NCBI GenBank assembly: GCA_010202265.1
Contig: CP047918.1
Span: 558,001 to 622,000, forward strand
Direction of reading: 5' to 3'
Source of the DNA: Candidatus Saccharibacteria bacterium oral taxon 955
GTDB taxonomy: Bacteria > Patescibacteriota > Saccharimonadia > Saccharimonadales > Saccharimonadaceae
DNA length: 64,000 nucleotides
Both the position numbers and the translations under genes were made by a program. The stretch's first letter is position 1. Every line of letters begins with the position of its first letter. Under the pieces are notes generated by a model. It had not been told where the DNA came from. It was given only the letters and a program-made list of their open reading frames with translations, and did not search any database. Of the stretch, positions 43,596-52,699 are shown piece after piece.

Positions 43596-44699
43596 TTATC
43601 GAGCATCTTCGGGCGGAATATGGGCCTCGGGATGACTAGACGGAAAGTTCTGGTCTGTCCAATGATAATTCTCGTCAGATTTTCCTTTAGTGTCCCACGA
43701 GACGCGATAGTTATCTTTGTAGTACTGTGTCACATGCAGATCTACCTGTCGCCTCCGGTCATAGAAGACCCCGCTGCGATCATTGGTGTCATTATCGCGA
43801 TTGCTCACACCTAGCGGCAACGTATTTGTCCGCGCGCGACGGTCATACAGTGTCCCACCAGGCGCATCGGTGAAATTCTGCGCGCCATGCGGGTCAAACG
43901 GATCGCGCCTATACGTCACGGTTCCATGCTGGTCCATGACATAGTGCCCGTGGCCGGGCCCGTCAGGCTTGCCAACACCACCGAAGTAGATGTTGGTGTT
44001 GCCGTCTGACTCTTTCGAAATCCAGACGTCGTTTCGATATTCAAGTGGAACTCCAGCCTTTTCAGCGATCGACTTTTTGTCTTCACACCGTTTTCGGTTT
44101 GCCGACTTCAGTGCATCGAGCCTATCCTTGAACGCCTTGGCACACGAGTCAAATTCGGCTTTGGCGCGTTTGAAGGCCTCCTGCGCTCGTTCGTGCTCTG
44201 CCTTGGCAGACAGAAATGCCTGCCGGACACCGGCAAACTCATCCTTAGCAGTCTGAAAATATGGCTTAATGGCCTCTAGATTTTCACGAGCCGTACGGAT
44301 TTCAGCGACAAGCCGTCGCCGTTCGGCAACACAGTCTTGGGCCTCTGCCTTGTATGCATGCCCCTGATCTGCGTACATACGTGCGCTGGCGCCATCATGC
44401 ATGCCGTGAGCTAACGAAGCTGACTCGAAAGCTGACTTCATATTCTGATACGCCCGCTCTTGTTGAGCGTTCAAACTGTCAATTCGCGGACCATTGGAAT
44501 TTTTTGTAGTCCGATAGCGCTCCCAGGCATCTTGCTGCGCCTCATAGGCACGTTGCTTGGATTCGTAAGCGTTATTCATGACATCTCGTGCCGCAGAGCG
44601 CCGCGCCCAGGCCTCTTGCTGTGCATCGTATGCGGACTGCTTATTCTTGAAGGCAGAGTCCATTGCCTCTTTCAGGCGATCGAGCTCTACGTCTCTCAC
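43596..44699 (-). CDS. Coiled-coil protein with C-terminal domain (toxin-like layout)
   Basis: A protein of about 367 residues. Residues about 5-215 are long Ala/Glu/Lys/Gln helix (QSAYDAQQEAW, RAYEAQQDAW), likely a coiled coil. Residues about 225-367 form a distinct His/Gly/Asp-rich domain (GGVGKPDGPGHGHYVMD, RDPFDPHGAQNF). GTG 44699 follows AGGTGG by 6 nt; the TTG at 44705 is too close. No signal peptide is seen. Small repeated ORFs follow directly and its promoter region is duplicated at 40985. The architecture is that of delivery-stalk plus variable tip, but no known toxin motif is recognised. Confidence 0.6.
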   Translation of the reverse strand: MRDVELDRLKEAMDSAFKNKQSAYDAQQEAWARRSAARDVMNNAYESKQRAYEAQQDAWERYRTTKNSNGPRIDSLNAQQERAYQNMKSAFESASLAHGMHDGASARMYADQGHAYKAEAQDCVAERRRLVAEIRTARENLEAIKPYFQTAKDEFAGVRQAFLSAKAEHERAQEAFKRAKAEFDSCAKAFKDRLDALKSANRKRCEDKKSIAEKAGVPLEYRNDVWISKESDGNTNIYFGGVGKPDGPGHGHYVMDQHGTVTYRRDPFDPHGAQNFTDAPGGTLYDRRARTNTLPLGVSNRDNDTNDRSGVFYDRRRQVDLHVTQYYKDNYRVSWDTKGKSDENYHWTDQNFPSSHPEAHIPPEDAR

Positions 44700-44770
44700 T
44701 CTCAACCACCTATCTATAAAGGAGCTAGCACACGACAGGATTGTCGTGATTGGTGAATATTATAAACTAT
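44676..44770 (-). promoter_or_regulatory. Promoter region of coiled-coil gene (repeat copy 2)
   Basis: Contains the first codons, AGGTGG, a CACGACA-TGTCGTG-type dyad (ACGACAGGATTGTCGT) and AT-rich upstream sequence; repeated at 40985-41081. Confidence 0.7.
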
Positions 44771-44792
44771 TCATCAAATAAAGAAATAGCTC

Positions 44793-44836
44793 CCGCGCTC
44801 CATGCTTTTGTTAAAGCACAGAACACGGGAGCGCGG
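44793..44836 (-). terminator. Stem-loop after the 446-residue gene
   Basis: CCGCGCTCC pairs with GGAGCGCGG, with an inner TGCTTT/AAAGCA stem. It lies between the stop at 44848 and the next promoter; the T-run is weak. Confidence 0.6.
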
Positions 44837-44847
44837 TGACTCCTTTC

Positions 44848-46188
44848 CTATCGTTTCGTCCATTCGCGTATGCGAGCGGACTCCAGCTCGTCCTCTCTAG
44901 GCAAGCTACGCGAGGTGTCTACGTCGGCCTCGTAGAATTGAACGGTAACGGGCGTTATCCCGTCGCCACCCTTTGAACCTACGCGGACTATCTCGTACGC
45001 GTTGGCCCCATCGGGCATAATCTCACGGACCTTCGACAGCGGATAACGAAGGAAAAACATCTCCTTCACGTCAAACCGTCCTGTGCCGATGAGCCTCAAA
45101 GAACGTACGTGATGTTGCAGATCGCTACTATCCATACAGGCCTCCTCTGGAGAGGCCTTTGGATAGCGAGTAAACCATTCTCCGTTCACAAGTTCGATCC
45201 TGTAAGGAAGTATAGGCTCAATATCCTTGGAGACTGGTCGCATAAACCGCTCCCAGTCACTACGGATCATGAAATACGGGTCCAGATCTTCGGTAGCCCC
45301 ATATTTCATACGAGCACCTTCAGGGATCCCCACCATTCGCGCACCGTACCAATATTCATGTGGATACGAGTGCACAAAGAGTCCGGGACCATACTCACGA
45401 CTATCCGATAGGGACAGATGGCTCATATCCAAAATATGGGCAACCGCCCATTCTGGCTCGGTCGAGGCAGGTTTCCACACCCGCTCATCCAAGTTCATCT
45501 CAACGTAGCTCGTGTTATAGGATTGGGATACGGTTGTGATTTTTGGATGCGCGCAATCGCAAGCCTTCCGAGCCATCTGGTTCTGCCTCATGATGTAGTC
45601 ACTACCGTGCTTGCCTAGCCTCATCCGCAATAGTGGATCACGAAGAGCCTCCTCGGCCGTAAGGGCGACATCAAAAGCGTCACCTCCTCTTGTAGCGGCA
45701 CAGTAGCTCAGGTAGTCTTCGACATCTAGCACCGAGATCAGCGCAGAGACAGACTTGAGCTTGATCAGCTCGTAGTCGCTGGCTTCAGCAAAGTAGCCTG
45801 GGTCGATAACTTTCGTCTTGCCGTATCGACCAGCCTCTAACCTAAGGAAATCACTGGCTGGTATACGCCCGCCATGATGACATCTGACATTGTCGCCCCA
45901 TCCCCACTTGTAGGCACCCATGACACCCGCATAGTCCGACATCGGACCGACACCGTGCGCTACAATGAGCTTCGGCCTACTATCGCCACCAAGTCCGTAA
46001 TACTCAGCGCTGGAGGTCGTGTATGCTCTCCTCCACATATTTGATTTCTTTCCAACTCTTGATCGCAACCTCACCACGTCCGGAAGCGTTGCGACGCGAC
46101 CACTTGGGCCAGCGAAAAAACTCGCAGCTCTCCAGGCGTCCTGTATGCCATTGGGACACATAAATGCCTTTGCCTTTGGTTTGATCAT
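44848..46188 (-). CDS. Large protein of unknown function with Cys/His motifs
   Basis: A 446-residue soluble protein of no family I recognise. ATG 46188 is chosen because AAGGA lies 9 nt before it; an upstream extension is hydrophobic and lacks a Shine-Dalgarno. It has short Cys/His patches (FMCPNG, RCHHGG, CDCAHP) and a Gly-rich LIVAHGVGPMSDY stretch. GC is higher than its flanks, like the Csx16-like gene. It could be an enzyme acquired with the neighbouring array; nothing firmer can be said. Confidence 0.6.
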   Translation of the reverse strand: MIKPKAKAFMCPNGIQDAWRAASFFAGPSGRVATLPDVVRLRSRVGKKSNMWRRAYTTSSAEYYGLGGDSRPKLIVAHGVGPMSDYAGVMGAYKWGWGDNVRCHHGGRIPASDFLRLEAGRYGKTKVIDPGYFAEASDYELIKLKSVSALISVLDVEDYLSYCAATRGGDAFDVALTAEEALRDPLLRMRLGKHGSDYIMRQNQMARKACDCAHPKITTVSQSYNTSYVEMNLDERVWKPASTEPEWAVAHILDMSHLSLSDSREYGPGLFVHSYPHEYWYGARMVGIPEGARMKYGATEDLDPYFMIRSDWERFMRPVSKDIEPILPYRIELVNGEWFTRYPKASPEEACMDSSDLQHHVRSLRLIGTGRFDVKEMFFLRYPLSKVREIMPDGANAYEIVRVGSKGGDGITPVTVQFYEADVDTSRSLPREDELESARIREWTKR

Positions 46189-46319
46189 TACGATACATCC
46201 TTCTTTCGATAGAAAAGAACACCCAGGCGGACACCTAGGATATGTATATATTATAATACAAGTCAACATATGTAAATAGCCATACAGCCCACCCACACCT
46301 CACGAATACTATAGAGCGG

Positions 46320-46348
46320 TTGATTAGTTTCAGCCGAGAGCATATAGT
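46320..46348 (+). promoter_or_regulatory. Promoter TTGATT-17-TATAGT
   Basis: -10 ends 7 nt before ATG 46356, no Shine-Dalgarno; predicted leaderless transcript of the ABC exporter operon. Confidence 0.65.
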
Positions 46349-46355
46349 TGTATAT

Positions 46356-47111
46356 ATGAAAGATATCATTACAGTAAATAATCTCACCAAAACGTACGAC
46401 AAGAAAAACGTCGTCGATGGCATCTCGTTTGCGGTGAAACGCGGCGAGATTTTTGGTATTTTGGGGCCAAACGGTGCCGGCAAAACAACTACCCTAGAAA
46501 TGATGGAAGCGTTGCGCGACATTGATGGTGGCGATGTGGAGATAGACGGCATAGATGTCGCCAAGCATCCGATGCAAATTAAAAATATCATCGGCATCCA
46601 ACTACAGGCAACCAGCTTTTATGACAAACTAAATCTACGAGAACAGCTCAAAATGTTTGCCAGCCTGTACGGGGCAACTGTAGATGCTGATGCGTTGCTC
46701 GCAAAAGTCCAACTGACAGAAAAAGCTAAGAATTATGTCGAGCAACTATCTGGCGGACAGAAACAGCGATTTGCTATTGCATCAACGCTAGTCAATAATC
46801 CAACGGTGCTGTTCCTGGACGAGCCGACTACTGGACTTGACCCACAGGCACGACGAAATCTCTGGGAGCTGATCGAGAGCATACGCGACGAGGGTATCAC
46901 AATTGTACTTACCACACATTACATGGATGAAGCTGAGCTACTATGTGATCGACTAGCCATCATGGATGAAGGCAAGATCATCACCATCGATACACCAAAG
47001 AACCTAGTCAAACAGCTACTTGATCGTGGCTTCAAAAAGAAGCAGACTGTCGAGCAGGCAAATCTAGAAGACGTATTTATTGATCTCACAGGAAAGGCAA
47101 TTCGGGAGTAG
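46356..47111 (+). CDS. ABC exporter ATPase
   Basis: ATP-binding subunit (251 residues) of an ABC-2 type exporter. Walker A GPNGAGKTTT at about 36-45, signature LSGGQKQR at about 130, Walker B LFLDEPTTGLDP and H-loop TTHYMDE. DrrA/CcmA-like. The permease starts 1 bp after its stop. Substrate may be a drug, lipid or peptide; no dedicated partner points to one. Confidence 0.94.
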   Translation: MKDIITVNNLTKTYDKKNVVDGISFAVKRGEIFGILGPNGAGKTTTLEMMEALRDIDGGDVEIDGIDVAKHPMQIKNIIGIQLQATSFYDKLNLREQLKMFASLYGATVDADALLAKVQLTEKAKNYVEQLSGGQKQRFAIASTLVNNPTVLFLDEPTTGLDPQARRNLWELIESIRDEGITIVLTTHYMDEAELLCDRLAIMDEGKIITIDTPKNLVKQLLDRGFKKKQTVEQANLEDVFIDLTGKAIRE

Positions 47112-47112
47112 T

Positions 47113-48228
47113 ATGAAAAAATATTGGAAAGGTATATTCGGACAAGTCCTAGCGACTATGAAGCGGTTTACCCGCGACAAAATGGCACTATTCTTCACCT
47201 TTTTGTTCCCACTATTGTTCCTGTTTGTATTTGGGTCAATATTTAACAACCCATCAGTCAACTTTAACGTAGTCATTGTTGACAATGCCAAAAACGACTT
47301 CTCTAAGGGCTTTATTGAGGGCGCCAAACAAGATAAAGGCGGTGCTCTAAAAGTAAAAGAAATCACCACCATGGACAAAGCCAAGGAGAAACTAAAACAT
47401 TCTCAGATAGAGGGTATTATAGAGCTACCAAAAGGATTCGGAGAGGTCACAGGTGAGGGTGATTCTGCAAAACCACGTGGTACGCTCAACGTCCTCTACT
47501 CAAAGGGTTCTGAACAGGCAGGTAGCACATTAAGTGCTATCATGGGCCAAGTAATTGATGAAATTAACAAGCATATGGGACAGCCAGAGGCACCATTTAA
47601 GGTTGCGTCTAAGGCTATCGGGGATGAGCGTCTCAGCACCTTTGATTACACATTTACAGGGCTTTTAGCATTTAGCTTGATGAGCATGGGCGTATTTGGT
47701 CTCGCCAACCAAATGCCGACCGAAAAGCAAAAAGGCTCATACCGCCGTCTACGCGCTGCACCGTTTACCGCTGGACAACTGATTATAGCCACAGCCATCA
47801 CATACACAATCATCTCTATAATCAGTGCTGCCATGATGATCATCGTTGGTATGCTCGCCTTTAAATTCCAGATGCGCGGCAACTGGCTATTGCTCGTTCC
47901 GTTCCTAACGATCTGTGCTGCCATGATGACTGGTATCGGCCTAGCTATCGGTGCTTGGGCAAAAAACGAGAATCAATCCTCGCCGCTCAGCAATCTAATA
48001 TCTTTCCCTATGATGTTCCTTTCTGGCGCATTCTTCCCTGCCTACCTGTTTCCAGAATGGCTACAGGGTGTCAGCAAATTCATCCCAATGGCACCAGTGG
48101 TTGACGGATTTCGCTTGATTATGGCCGAGAAAGCCGGCCTCATCGAAATATTACCACAGGTCGGAGGTGTACTTATCGCCATCGTCATAGTTTATACGCT
48201 GGCAATCAAGCTATTCCGATGGGAATAG
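47113..48228 (+). CDS. ABC-2 exporter permease
   Basis: Membrane subunit of 371 residues. It has an N-terminal helix, a large extracytoplasmic domain (about 45-190) and five further membrane segments, the ABC-2 layout; GAFFPAYLFPEWLQGVSKF is the typical end motif. A GGGAG precedes ATG. Forms the exporter with the preceding ATPase. Confidence 0.92.
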   Translation: MKKYWKGIFGQVLATMKRFTRDKMALFFTFLFPLLFLFVFGSIFNNPSVNFNVVIVDNAKNDFSKGFIEGAKQDKGGALKVKEITTMDKAKEKLKHSQIEGIIELPKGFGEVTGEGDSAKPRGTLNVLYSKGSEQAGSTLSAIMGQVIDEINKHMGQPEAPFKVASKAIGDERLSTFDYTFTGLLAFSLMSMGVFGLANQMPTEKQKGSYRRLRAAPFTAGQLIIATAITYTIISIISAAMMIIVGMLAFKFQMRGNWLLLVPFLTICAAMMTGIGLAIGAWAKNENQSSPLSNLISFPMMFLSGAFFPAYLFPEWLQGVSKFIPMAPVVDGFRLIMAEKAGLIEILPQVGGVLIAIVIVYTLAIKLFRWE

Positions 48229-48249
48229 TCCTCACCGCAGGAAAGTACA

Positions 48250-48285
48250 TACAGCCACGATATAGTTCGTGGCTGTATTATTTTT
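48250..48285 (+). terminator. Terminator of exporter operon
   Basis: TACAGCCACGA-TATAGT-TCGTGGCTGTA followed by a T-rich tail. Confidence 0.85.
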
Positions 48286-48453
48286 CGCAAGCAACACTAT
48301 ACTAAAAAGATTACCAACTTTTAGACCTGTCGCTCAGATAGATTACGCTAGTGCTTGCAATAACATATATACTTGCGTTAAATAAACATAGAACGAAGGC
48401 GCGTCAGCAGGCAGCCAGCCTGTCGCCAACGTTGGTAGGGAGCAAAAAAGTTA

Positions 48454-48768
48454 ATGCACGACAAAGGGACCTATTTAGTCATCTCACGTCCATCGAAAGA
48501 ACAGTTCGAAAGAGCAGTTTTAGACACAGTACCCTCTATACTTCGCATAAAATACCAGTGCCCGGAAGGTAGAGAAGAAGAATTCGTCGGTACCCTTCAC
48601 ACAAATATAACTGACCTCCTCGACGGAGGCTGGGTAGTTACGGGCGAAGACTGGTGGATAAGCGATATCCACGAAGGATACCAGAGCTATAGTCTAGAGG
48701 TATCGCAAAATGGGGACGCACTACTACATCTAGAATCAGGCGTAATATATGGCCACATACGCTCCTAG
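48454..48768 (+). CDS. Small soluble protein, unknown
   Basis: A 104-residue protein of unknown function, beginning MHDKGTYLVISRPS. Mixed alpha/beta pattern with a WVVTGEDWWISDI stretch; no signal or membrane segment. GGGAG lies about 12 nt before ATG. Followed by a clear terminator, so it is a single expressed unit. Confidence 0.55.
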   Translation: MHDKGTYLVISRPSKEQFERAVLDTVPSILRIKYQCPEGREEEFVGTLHTNITDLLDGGWVVTGEDWWISDIHEGYQSYSLEVSQNGDALLHLESGVIYGHIRS

Positions 48769-48792
48769 ATGATAATAGCCTGCTACGAAGTT

Positions 48793-48825
48793 GAGCCCGC
48801 TCCTTCGTGGGCGGGCTCATTTTTA
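48793..48825 (+). terminator. Terminator
   Basis: GAGCCCGC pairs with GCGGGCTC around 10 nt, then ATTTTTAT. Confidence 0.85.
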
Positions 48826-48849
48826 TATCACTACCACATCATACAGAGA

Positions 48850-48878
48850 TTGATATTTAGCCCAGACAACACTATCCT
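48850..48878 (+). promoter_or_regulatory. Promoter TTGATA-17-TATCCT
   Basis: -10 ends 7 nt before ATG 48886 of the AlkD-like gene, again leaderless in geometry. Confidence 0.65.
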
Positions 48879-48885
48879 TAAGTAT

Positions 48886-49596
48886 ATGAGTATCAGATTA
48901 GAAGAAATCAAAAAAGAACTCGACCTACTCGCTAGAGGCAATGAAGAATACGCCAAATTCAACGCACGAATCGTCAATACTAACAAAACCATGCTCGGAG
49001 TGAGGGTGCCGGCCCTACGCAAGTACGCAAAGCTACTAGCGCGAGATAGCTCATTTGACGATATCAAAAAATACATCGACTCAATCGATTCTAACGTATT
49101 TGAGCAGACCCTGCTCGCTGGCATATTGATAAACTCCTCAAAGTTGCCTGATCGTGAAAAAATTGCACTTGCAACACAGTACCTGAAATTCGCTGACAGT
49201 TGGGCAGAGATCGACATATTCGCTAGCAAACGAAAAAAATTTGACGATAAACTATGGTGGAATTTTGCCAGTCAATCGCTCAGTTCACCCGATGAATTCA
49301 CGGTGCGTTATGGCGTAGTTGAAATGATGGCTAACTTCCTAAACAATGCTTATATAGAACAAGTATTTCAAGCTCTACGAGGCATCAAACATGACGGATA
49401 CTATGTCCGCATGAGTATAGCATGGCTATACGCTACCGCAGTGGTCGACTACTACGACCGTACTTTAGAGGAAATCCAAAAACCACATCTATCGCTATGG
49501 ACTAAAAAGAAGGCCCTAACAAAAATGTGCGAGAGTTATCGTTTTAGTGTCGAACAAAAGAAGGCGATTAGAGCTTTACGAAGCAATCTAAAATAA
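48886..49596 (+). CDS. AlkD-like DNA alkylation repair protein
   Basis: A 236-residue HEAT-like-repeat DNA glycosylase of the AlkD family, removing bulky alkylated purines. Signature parts are MLGVRVPALRKYAK near 35-48, DSWAEIDIF near 102 and VRYGVVEMM near 143; the family's catalytic Asp is in the DSWAEID stretch. ATG 48886 is preferred over an upstream frame that spans the promoter. Single gene with its own promoter and terminator. Confidence 0.92.
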   Translation: MSIRLEEIKKELDLLARGNEEYAKFNARIVNTNKTMLGVRVPALRKYAKLLARDSSFDDIKKYIDSIDSNVFEQTLLAGILINSSKLPDREKIALATQYLKFADSWAEIDIFASKRKKFDDKLWWNFASQSLSSPDEFTVRYGVVEMMANFLNNAYIEQVFQALRGIKHDGYYVRMSIAWLYATAVVDYYDRTLEEIQKPHLSLWTKKKALTKMCESYRFSVEQKKAIRALRSNLK

Positions 49597-49598
49597 AA

Positions 49599-49626
49599 CA
49601 CCAGGCTAGATTGATCGAGCCTGGTG
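49599..49626. terminator. Intrinsic terminator
   Basis: CACCAGGCT and AGCCTGGTG around 10 nt between convergent AlkD-like and SPFH genes. Confidence 0.75.
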
Positions 49627-49646
49627 CTTAGAGTCTATGTGCTAAT

Positions 49647-50408
49647 CTATTTCATCAAATCCTTGAAGTTCGTCAGTTCACTTGGAAGCACAACTAGTGT
49701 TTTTTGGCTTGGCTCAACAGAGATTTTTTCGAGTGTCTGCAGCGTGCGGATATTGATACCGCCCGGAATCTTTGACAGCATCTTAGCAGCATCGGCAACC
49801 GCCTGAGCTGCTGCTTTTTCACCCTCGGCCGTGATAATAACAGAACGTCGCTCTCTCTCAGCTTCAGCCTGCTTTGCCATTGCACGCTTCATATCTTGTG
49901 GAAGCTCGATATTTTGGACTTTGACATTCTCCACATCAATCCCCCATTTGTCGGTTTCCGAATCTACAATTGTTTTGATTTGCTGAGAAATCTCCTCACG
50001 CTTTGCGAGCAAATCATCTAGATCGACATTACCCGTCACGTCACGAAGTGCCGCCTGAGCAAACTGGCTTGTTGCGTAGACATAATTTGTCGTCTCAAGC
50101 ATCGCCTTCGCACTATCTATCACCCTCAGATAAACCACCGCATCGACGCCGACCGTCACGTTATCTTTGGTGATAATCTCCTGCTTCGGAACATCTATCG
50201 GCATACTACGGACGTCAACCTTCATCATCTTCTGAAAGACCGGTACAACATACCGAAGCCCCGGCTGACGCACACCCGTAAAGCGCCCGAGTGTCAGCAC
50301 GACGCCACGCTCATACTGATTAACAACCTTTACTCCGCCAGCTAAAAGTGCGGCAATAAAAAATACTATTGGGAAACCCATTCCAAGTAGTGCAGTGAGT
50401 GGTTCCAT
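49647..50408 (-). CDS. SPFH/Band-7 (slipin-like) membrane protein
   Basis: A 253-residue stomatin/slipin-type protein. One N-terminal membrane segment (about 10-26), then the SPFH domain from NQYERGVVLTLGRF, with VQNIELPQDM and a coiled-coil AEAERERR stretch. Such proteins form membrane scaffolds and often regulate proteases; the usual NfeD partner is not next to it. Single gene. Confidence 0.92.
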   Translation of the reverse strand: MEPLTALLGMGFPIVFFIAALLAGGVKVVNQYERGVVLTLGRFTGVRQPGLRYVVPVFQKMMKVDVRSMPIDVPKQEIITKDNVTVGVDAVVYLRVIDSAKAMLETTNYVYATSQFAQAALRDVTGNVDLDDLLAKREEISQQIKTIVDSETDKWGIDVENVKVQNIELPQDMKRAMAKQAEAERERRSVIITAEGEKAAAQAVADAAKMLSKIPGGINIRTLQTLEKISVEPSQKTLVVLPSELTNFKDLMK

Positions 50409-50435
50409 AATTCCTCCTTTATAAGTCTAATTATA

Positions 50436-51458
50436 TCACTTTAGGGCGTCGTTAATCAGCCGGTCGATGAGGTCAGGGTAATGAAGTCCGTCAGCCCGCC
50501 ACAATTTAGGGTACATGCTAATATTTGTAAATCCAGGAAAAGTATTCACTTCGATAACATACGGCGTGTCGCCCTCGACGAGGTAATCAATCCGCGACAA
50601 GCCACGACAACCAAGCACCGCATAAGCACGTGCTGATATATCACGGATGCTTTCCTTTAGATTCTGGTCTATCTCGACATCGGCAATCACCTGAGACTTG
50701 CTGTCTGCCGAGTACTTATCGTCGTAATCGTAGAACTCAGACCCAGGAATAATCTCACCGACCGCTTGTGCAACCTGATGATATGGAGGCACTCCCAACA
50801 CCGCTGTTTCAATTTCACGACCAGCCACCGCCCGCTCAATCAAAACGCGATCATCATGCCTCAGAGCTTCCTCAATCGCCGGAGTAAACTCACTTTCATC
50901 ATGAACTTTCGTAACACCAACCGAACTACCAGCCCGAGACGGCTTCACAAACATCACCGTCCCCAGCGCTTCTGCTATGTCACGATAAGCAGGTATCTTT
51001 TCGCCCTTCCGATATACAACAAAATCAACCGTTTTAATTCCGTTCGCCTCAAGTATCTGCTTGGTCAGAATCTTATCCATACAGACAGCGCCAGCAGTCA
51101 TGTCACAGCCCACGAAAGGTATGTGCGAAAGTGCCAAGAGCCCCTGAATCGTACCGTCTTCGCCGTTTTTTCCATGCAACACTGGCAGCACGACATCTGG
51201 ATGAATTACCGTGTTGCCAGGAACTACCATCAAGCTCCCTGTTCCAGGTGCACAAAGCAATTGAGCTCGACCGTGATGCACAGGTTCATCCGACCACTCG
51301 TCGAGAAGCCACCACTTTCCACGCCTATCAATATAGCCAAGAAGCGTATCGTATTTTTCGCCATCCAGCGCAGCATAAATATTTCGGGCCGAGCTAATCG
51401 AGACGTCATGTTCAGATGACTCACCGCCAAACACCAAAAGTATGGTTTTGCGCGTCAT
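50436..51458 (-). CDS. ddl: D-alanine--D-alanine ligase
   Basis: ATP-grasp ligase of 340 residues making the D-Ala-D-Ala end of peptidoglycan precursors. It begins LLVFGGESSEHDVS, the family start, and shows VKPSRAGSSVGV, EVNTFPGFTN and RIDYLVEG. ATG 51458 is chosen; the longer frame adds a hydrophobic stretch. TATACT lies 6 nt before ATG, so it is probably leaderless. Divergent from rarA across 44 bp. With the Mur ligase it shows that wall synthesis is kept. Confidence 0.96.
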   Translation of the reverse strand: MTRKTILLVFGGESSEHDVSISSARNIYAALDGEKYDTLLGYIDRRGKWWLLDEWSDEPVHHGRAQLLCAPGTGSLMVVPGNTVIHPDVVLPVLHGKNGEDGTIQGLLALSHIPFVGCDMTAGAVCMDKILTKQILEANGIKTVDFVVYRKGEKIPAYRDIAEALGTVMFVKPSRAGSSVGVTKVHDESEFTPAIEEALRHDDRVLIERAVAGREIETAVLGVPPYHQVAQAVGEIIPGSEFYDYDDKYSADSKSQVIADVEIDQNLKESIRDISARAYAVLGCRGLSRIDYLVEGDTPYVIEVNTFPGFTNISMYPKLWRADGLHYPDLIDRLINDALK

Positions 51459-51502
51459 AAATATAGTATATACTACAGCCCAAAAAGCGTACAATAATAG
51501 AT

Positions 51503-52669
51503 ATGGCAAGACGACCACTAGCAGAAGAAATACGTCCCCAGACACTCGACGAAGTGATCGGACAATCACACCTACTGGCAAAGGGTGAAATTTTGCGACA
51601 AATCGTCCTCAAACAAGAACCAGTTAACTTGATATTGTGGGGGCCGCCTGGAACGGGCAAAACTACCCTGGCTCGTATCATAGCCAATGAAGTCAAAGCT
51701 GATTTTTTGGAGCTATCCGCTGTTACCGCCAGCAAAAAAGATGTTACAACAGTAATCGAACACGCCAGACAAAACTGGGGCCTCCAAATACGAACTGTGT
51801 TATTTGTCGATGAGATCCATCGATTCAACAAAGCTCAACAAGACGCATTTTTGCCTCATGTTGAAAGCGGTCTAATCACCCTCATCGGCGCAACTACCGA
51901 GAATCCTAGTTTTGAAGTCATTAATCCCCTACTCAGCCGTAGTCATGTTCTCGTGCTAAAGCCTCTGACAAAAGATGAGATTATATTAGTCCTAAAACGC
52001 GCACTACTAAAGCTCAAAAAAACTAAGTCTGTAACACCAAAGGCACTTGATTATCTCGCCGAACTTTCTGGCGGGGACGCTCGTGTCGCACTCGGCAATC
52101 TAGAGCTAGCCCTCAGCTTTGACGAAAAAGTCACTACAGAGATTGTCAAAACTGCCGCTCAAAAAAGTATTCCTGGCTACGATAAAAAAGGCGACATGCA
52201 CTATGACGTAATATCGGCTTTCATAAAATCAATGCGTGGTAGCGATGTACGTGCAACTCTTTATTACCTATCTCGCATGATTGACGCCGGCGAAGACCCC
52301 AAGTTTATCGCCCGTCGTATGGTTGTGTTTGCAAGTGAAGATATCGGCCTTGCTGGCAACGGAGCGCTTTCTTTGGCTGTAGCGACATTTCAGGCCGTTG
52401 AACGTGTTGGACTACCTGAAGCAAATTACAACTTATACCACTGTGCCACAGCACTTGCTCGGAGCGAAAAATCTCGTGAAATTACCGACCTAATGAACGA
52501 TGCGAAAAACCTCGCAAAAACCTATCCAAATTCCGCCGTCCCACTTCATCTACGAAACGCACCAACAAAGCTCATGAAAGACCTGGGCTATGGCAAAGAT
52601 TACCATTGGAAACCCGGCTTCAAGCACAAAAAAGGGTTCTTGCCAGACGACATTAGCGATATGCTATAA
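51503..52669 (+). CDS. rarA: Replication-associated recombination protein RarA
   Basis: AAA+ ATPase of 388 residues acting at stalled replication forks. Walker A GPPGTGKTT at about 52, Walker B LFVDEIHRFNKAQQDAFL, sensor region GATTENPSFEV, and the C-terminal MgsA tetramerisation part. TACAAT lies 7 nt before ATG (leaderless geometry). Divergent from ddl. Confidence 0.96.
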   Translation: MARRPLAEEIRPQTLDEVIGQSHLLAKGEILRQIVLKQEPVNLILWGPPGTGKTTLARIIANEVKADFLELSAVTASKKDVTTVIEHARQNWGLQIRTVLFVDEIHRFNKAQQDAFLPHVESGLITLIGATTENPSFEVINPLLSRSHVLVLKPLTKDEIILVLKRALLKLKKTKSVTPKALDYLAELSGGDARVALGNLELALSFDEKVTTEIVKTAAQKSIPGYDKKGDMHYDVISAFIKSMRGSDVRATLYYLSRMIDAGEDPKFIARRMVVFASEDIGLAGNGALSLAVATFQAVERVGLPEANYNLYHCATALARSEKSREITDLMNDAKNLAKTYPNSAVPLHLRNAPTKLMKDLGYGKDYHWKPGFKHKKGFLPDDISDML

Positions 52670-52699
52670 TCAAATGTATCCATTTCTCAGGAGAAAAAC

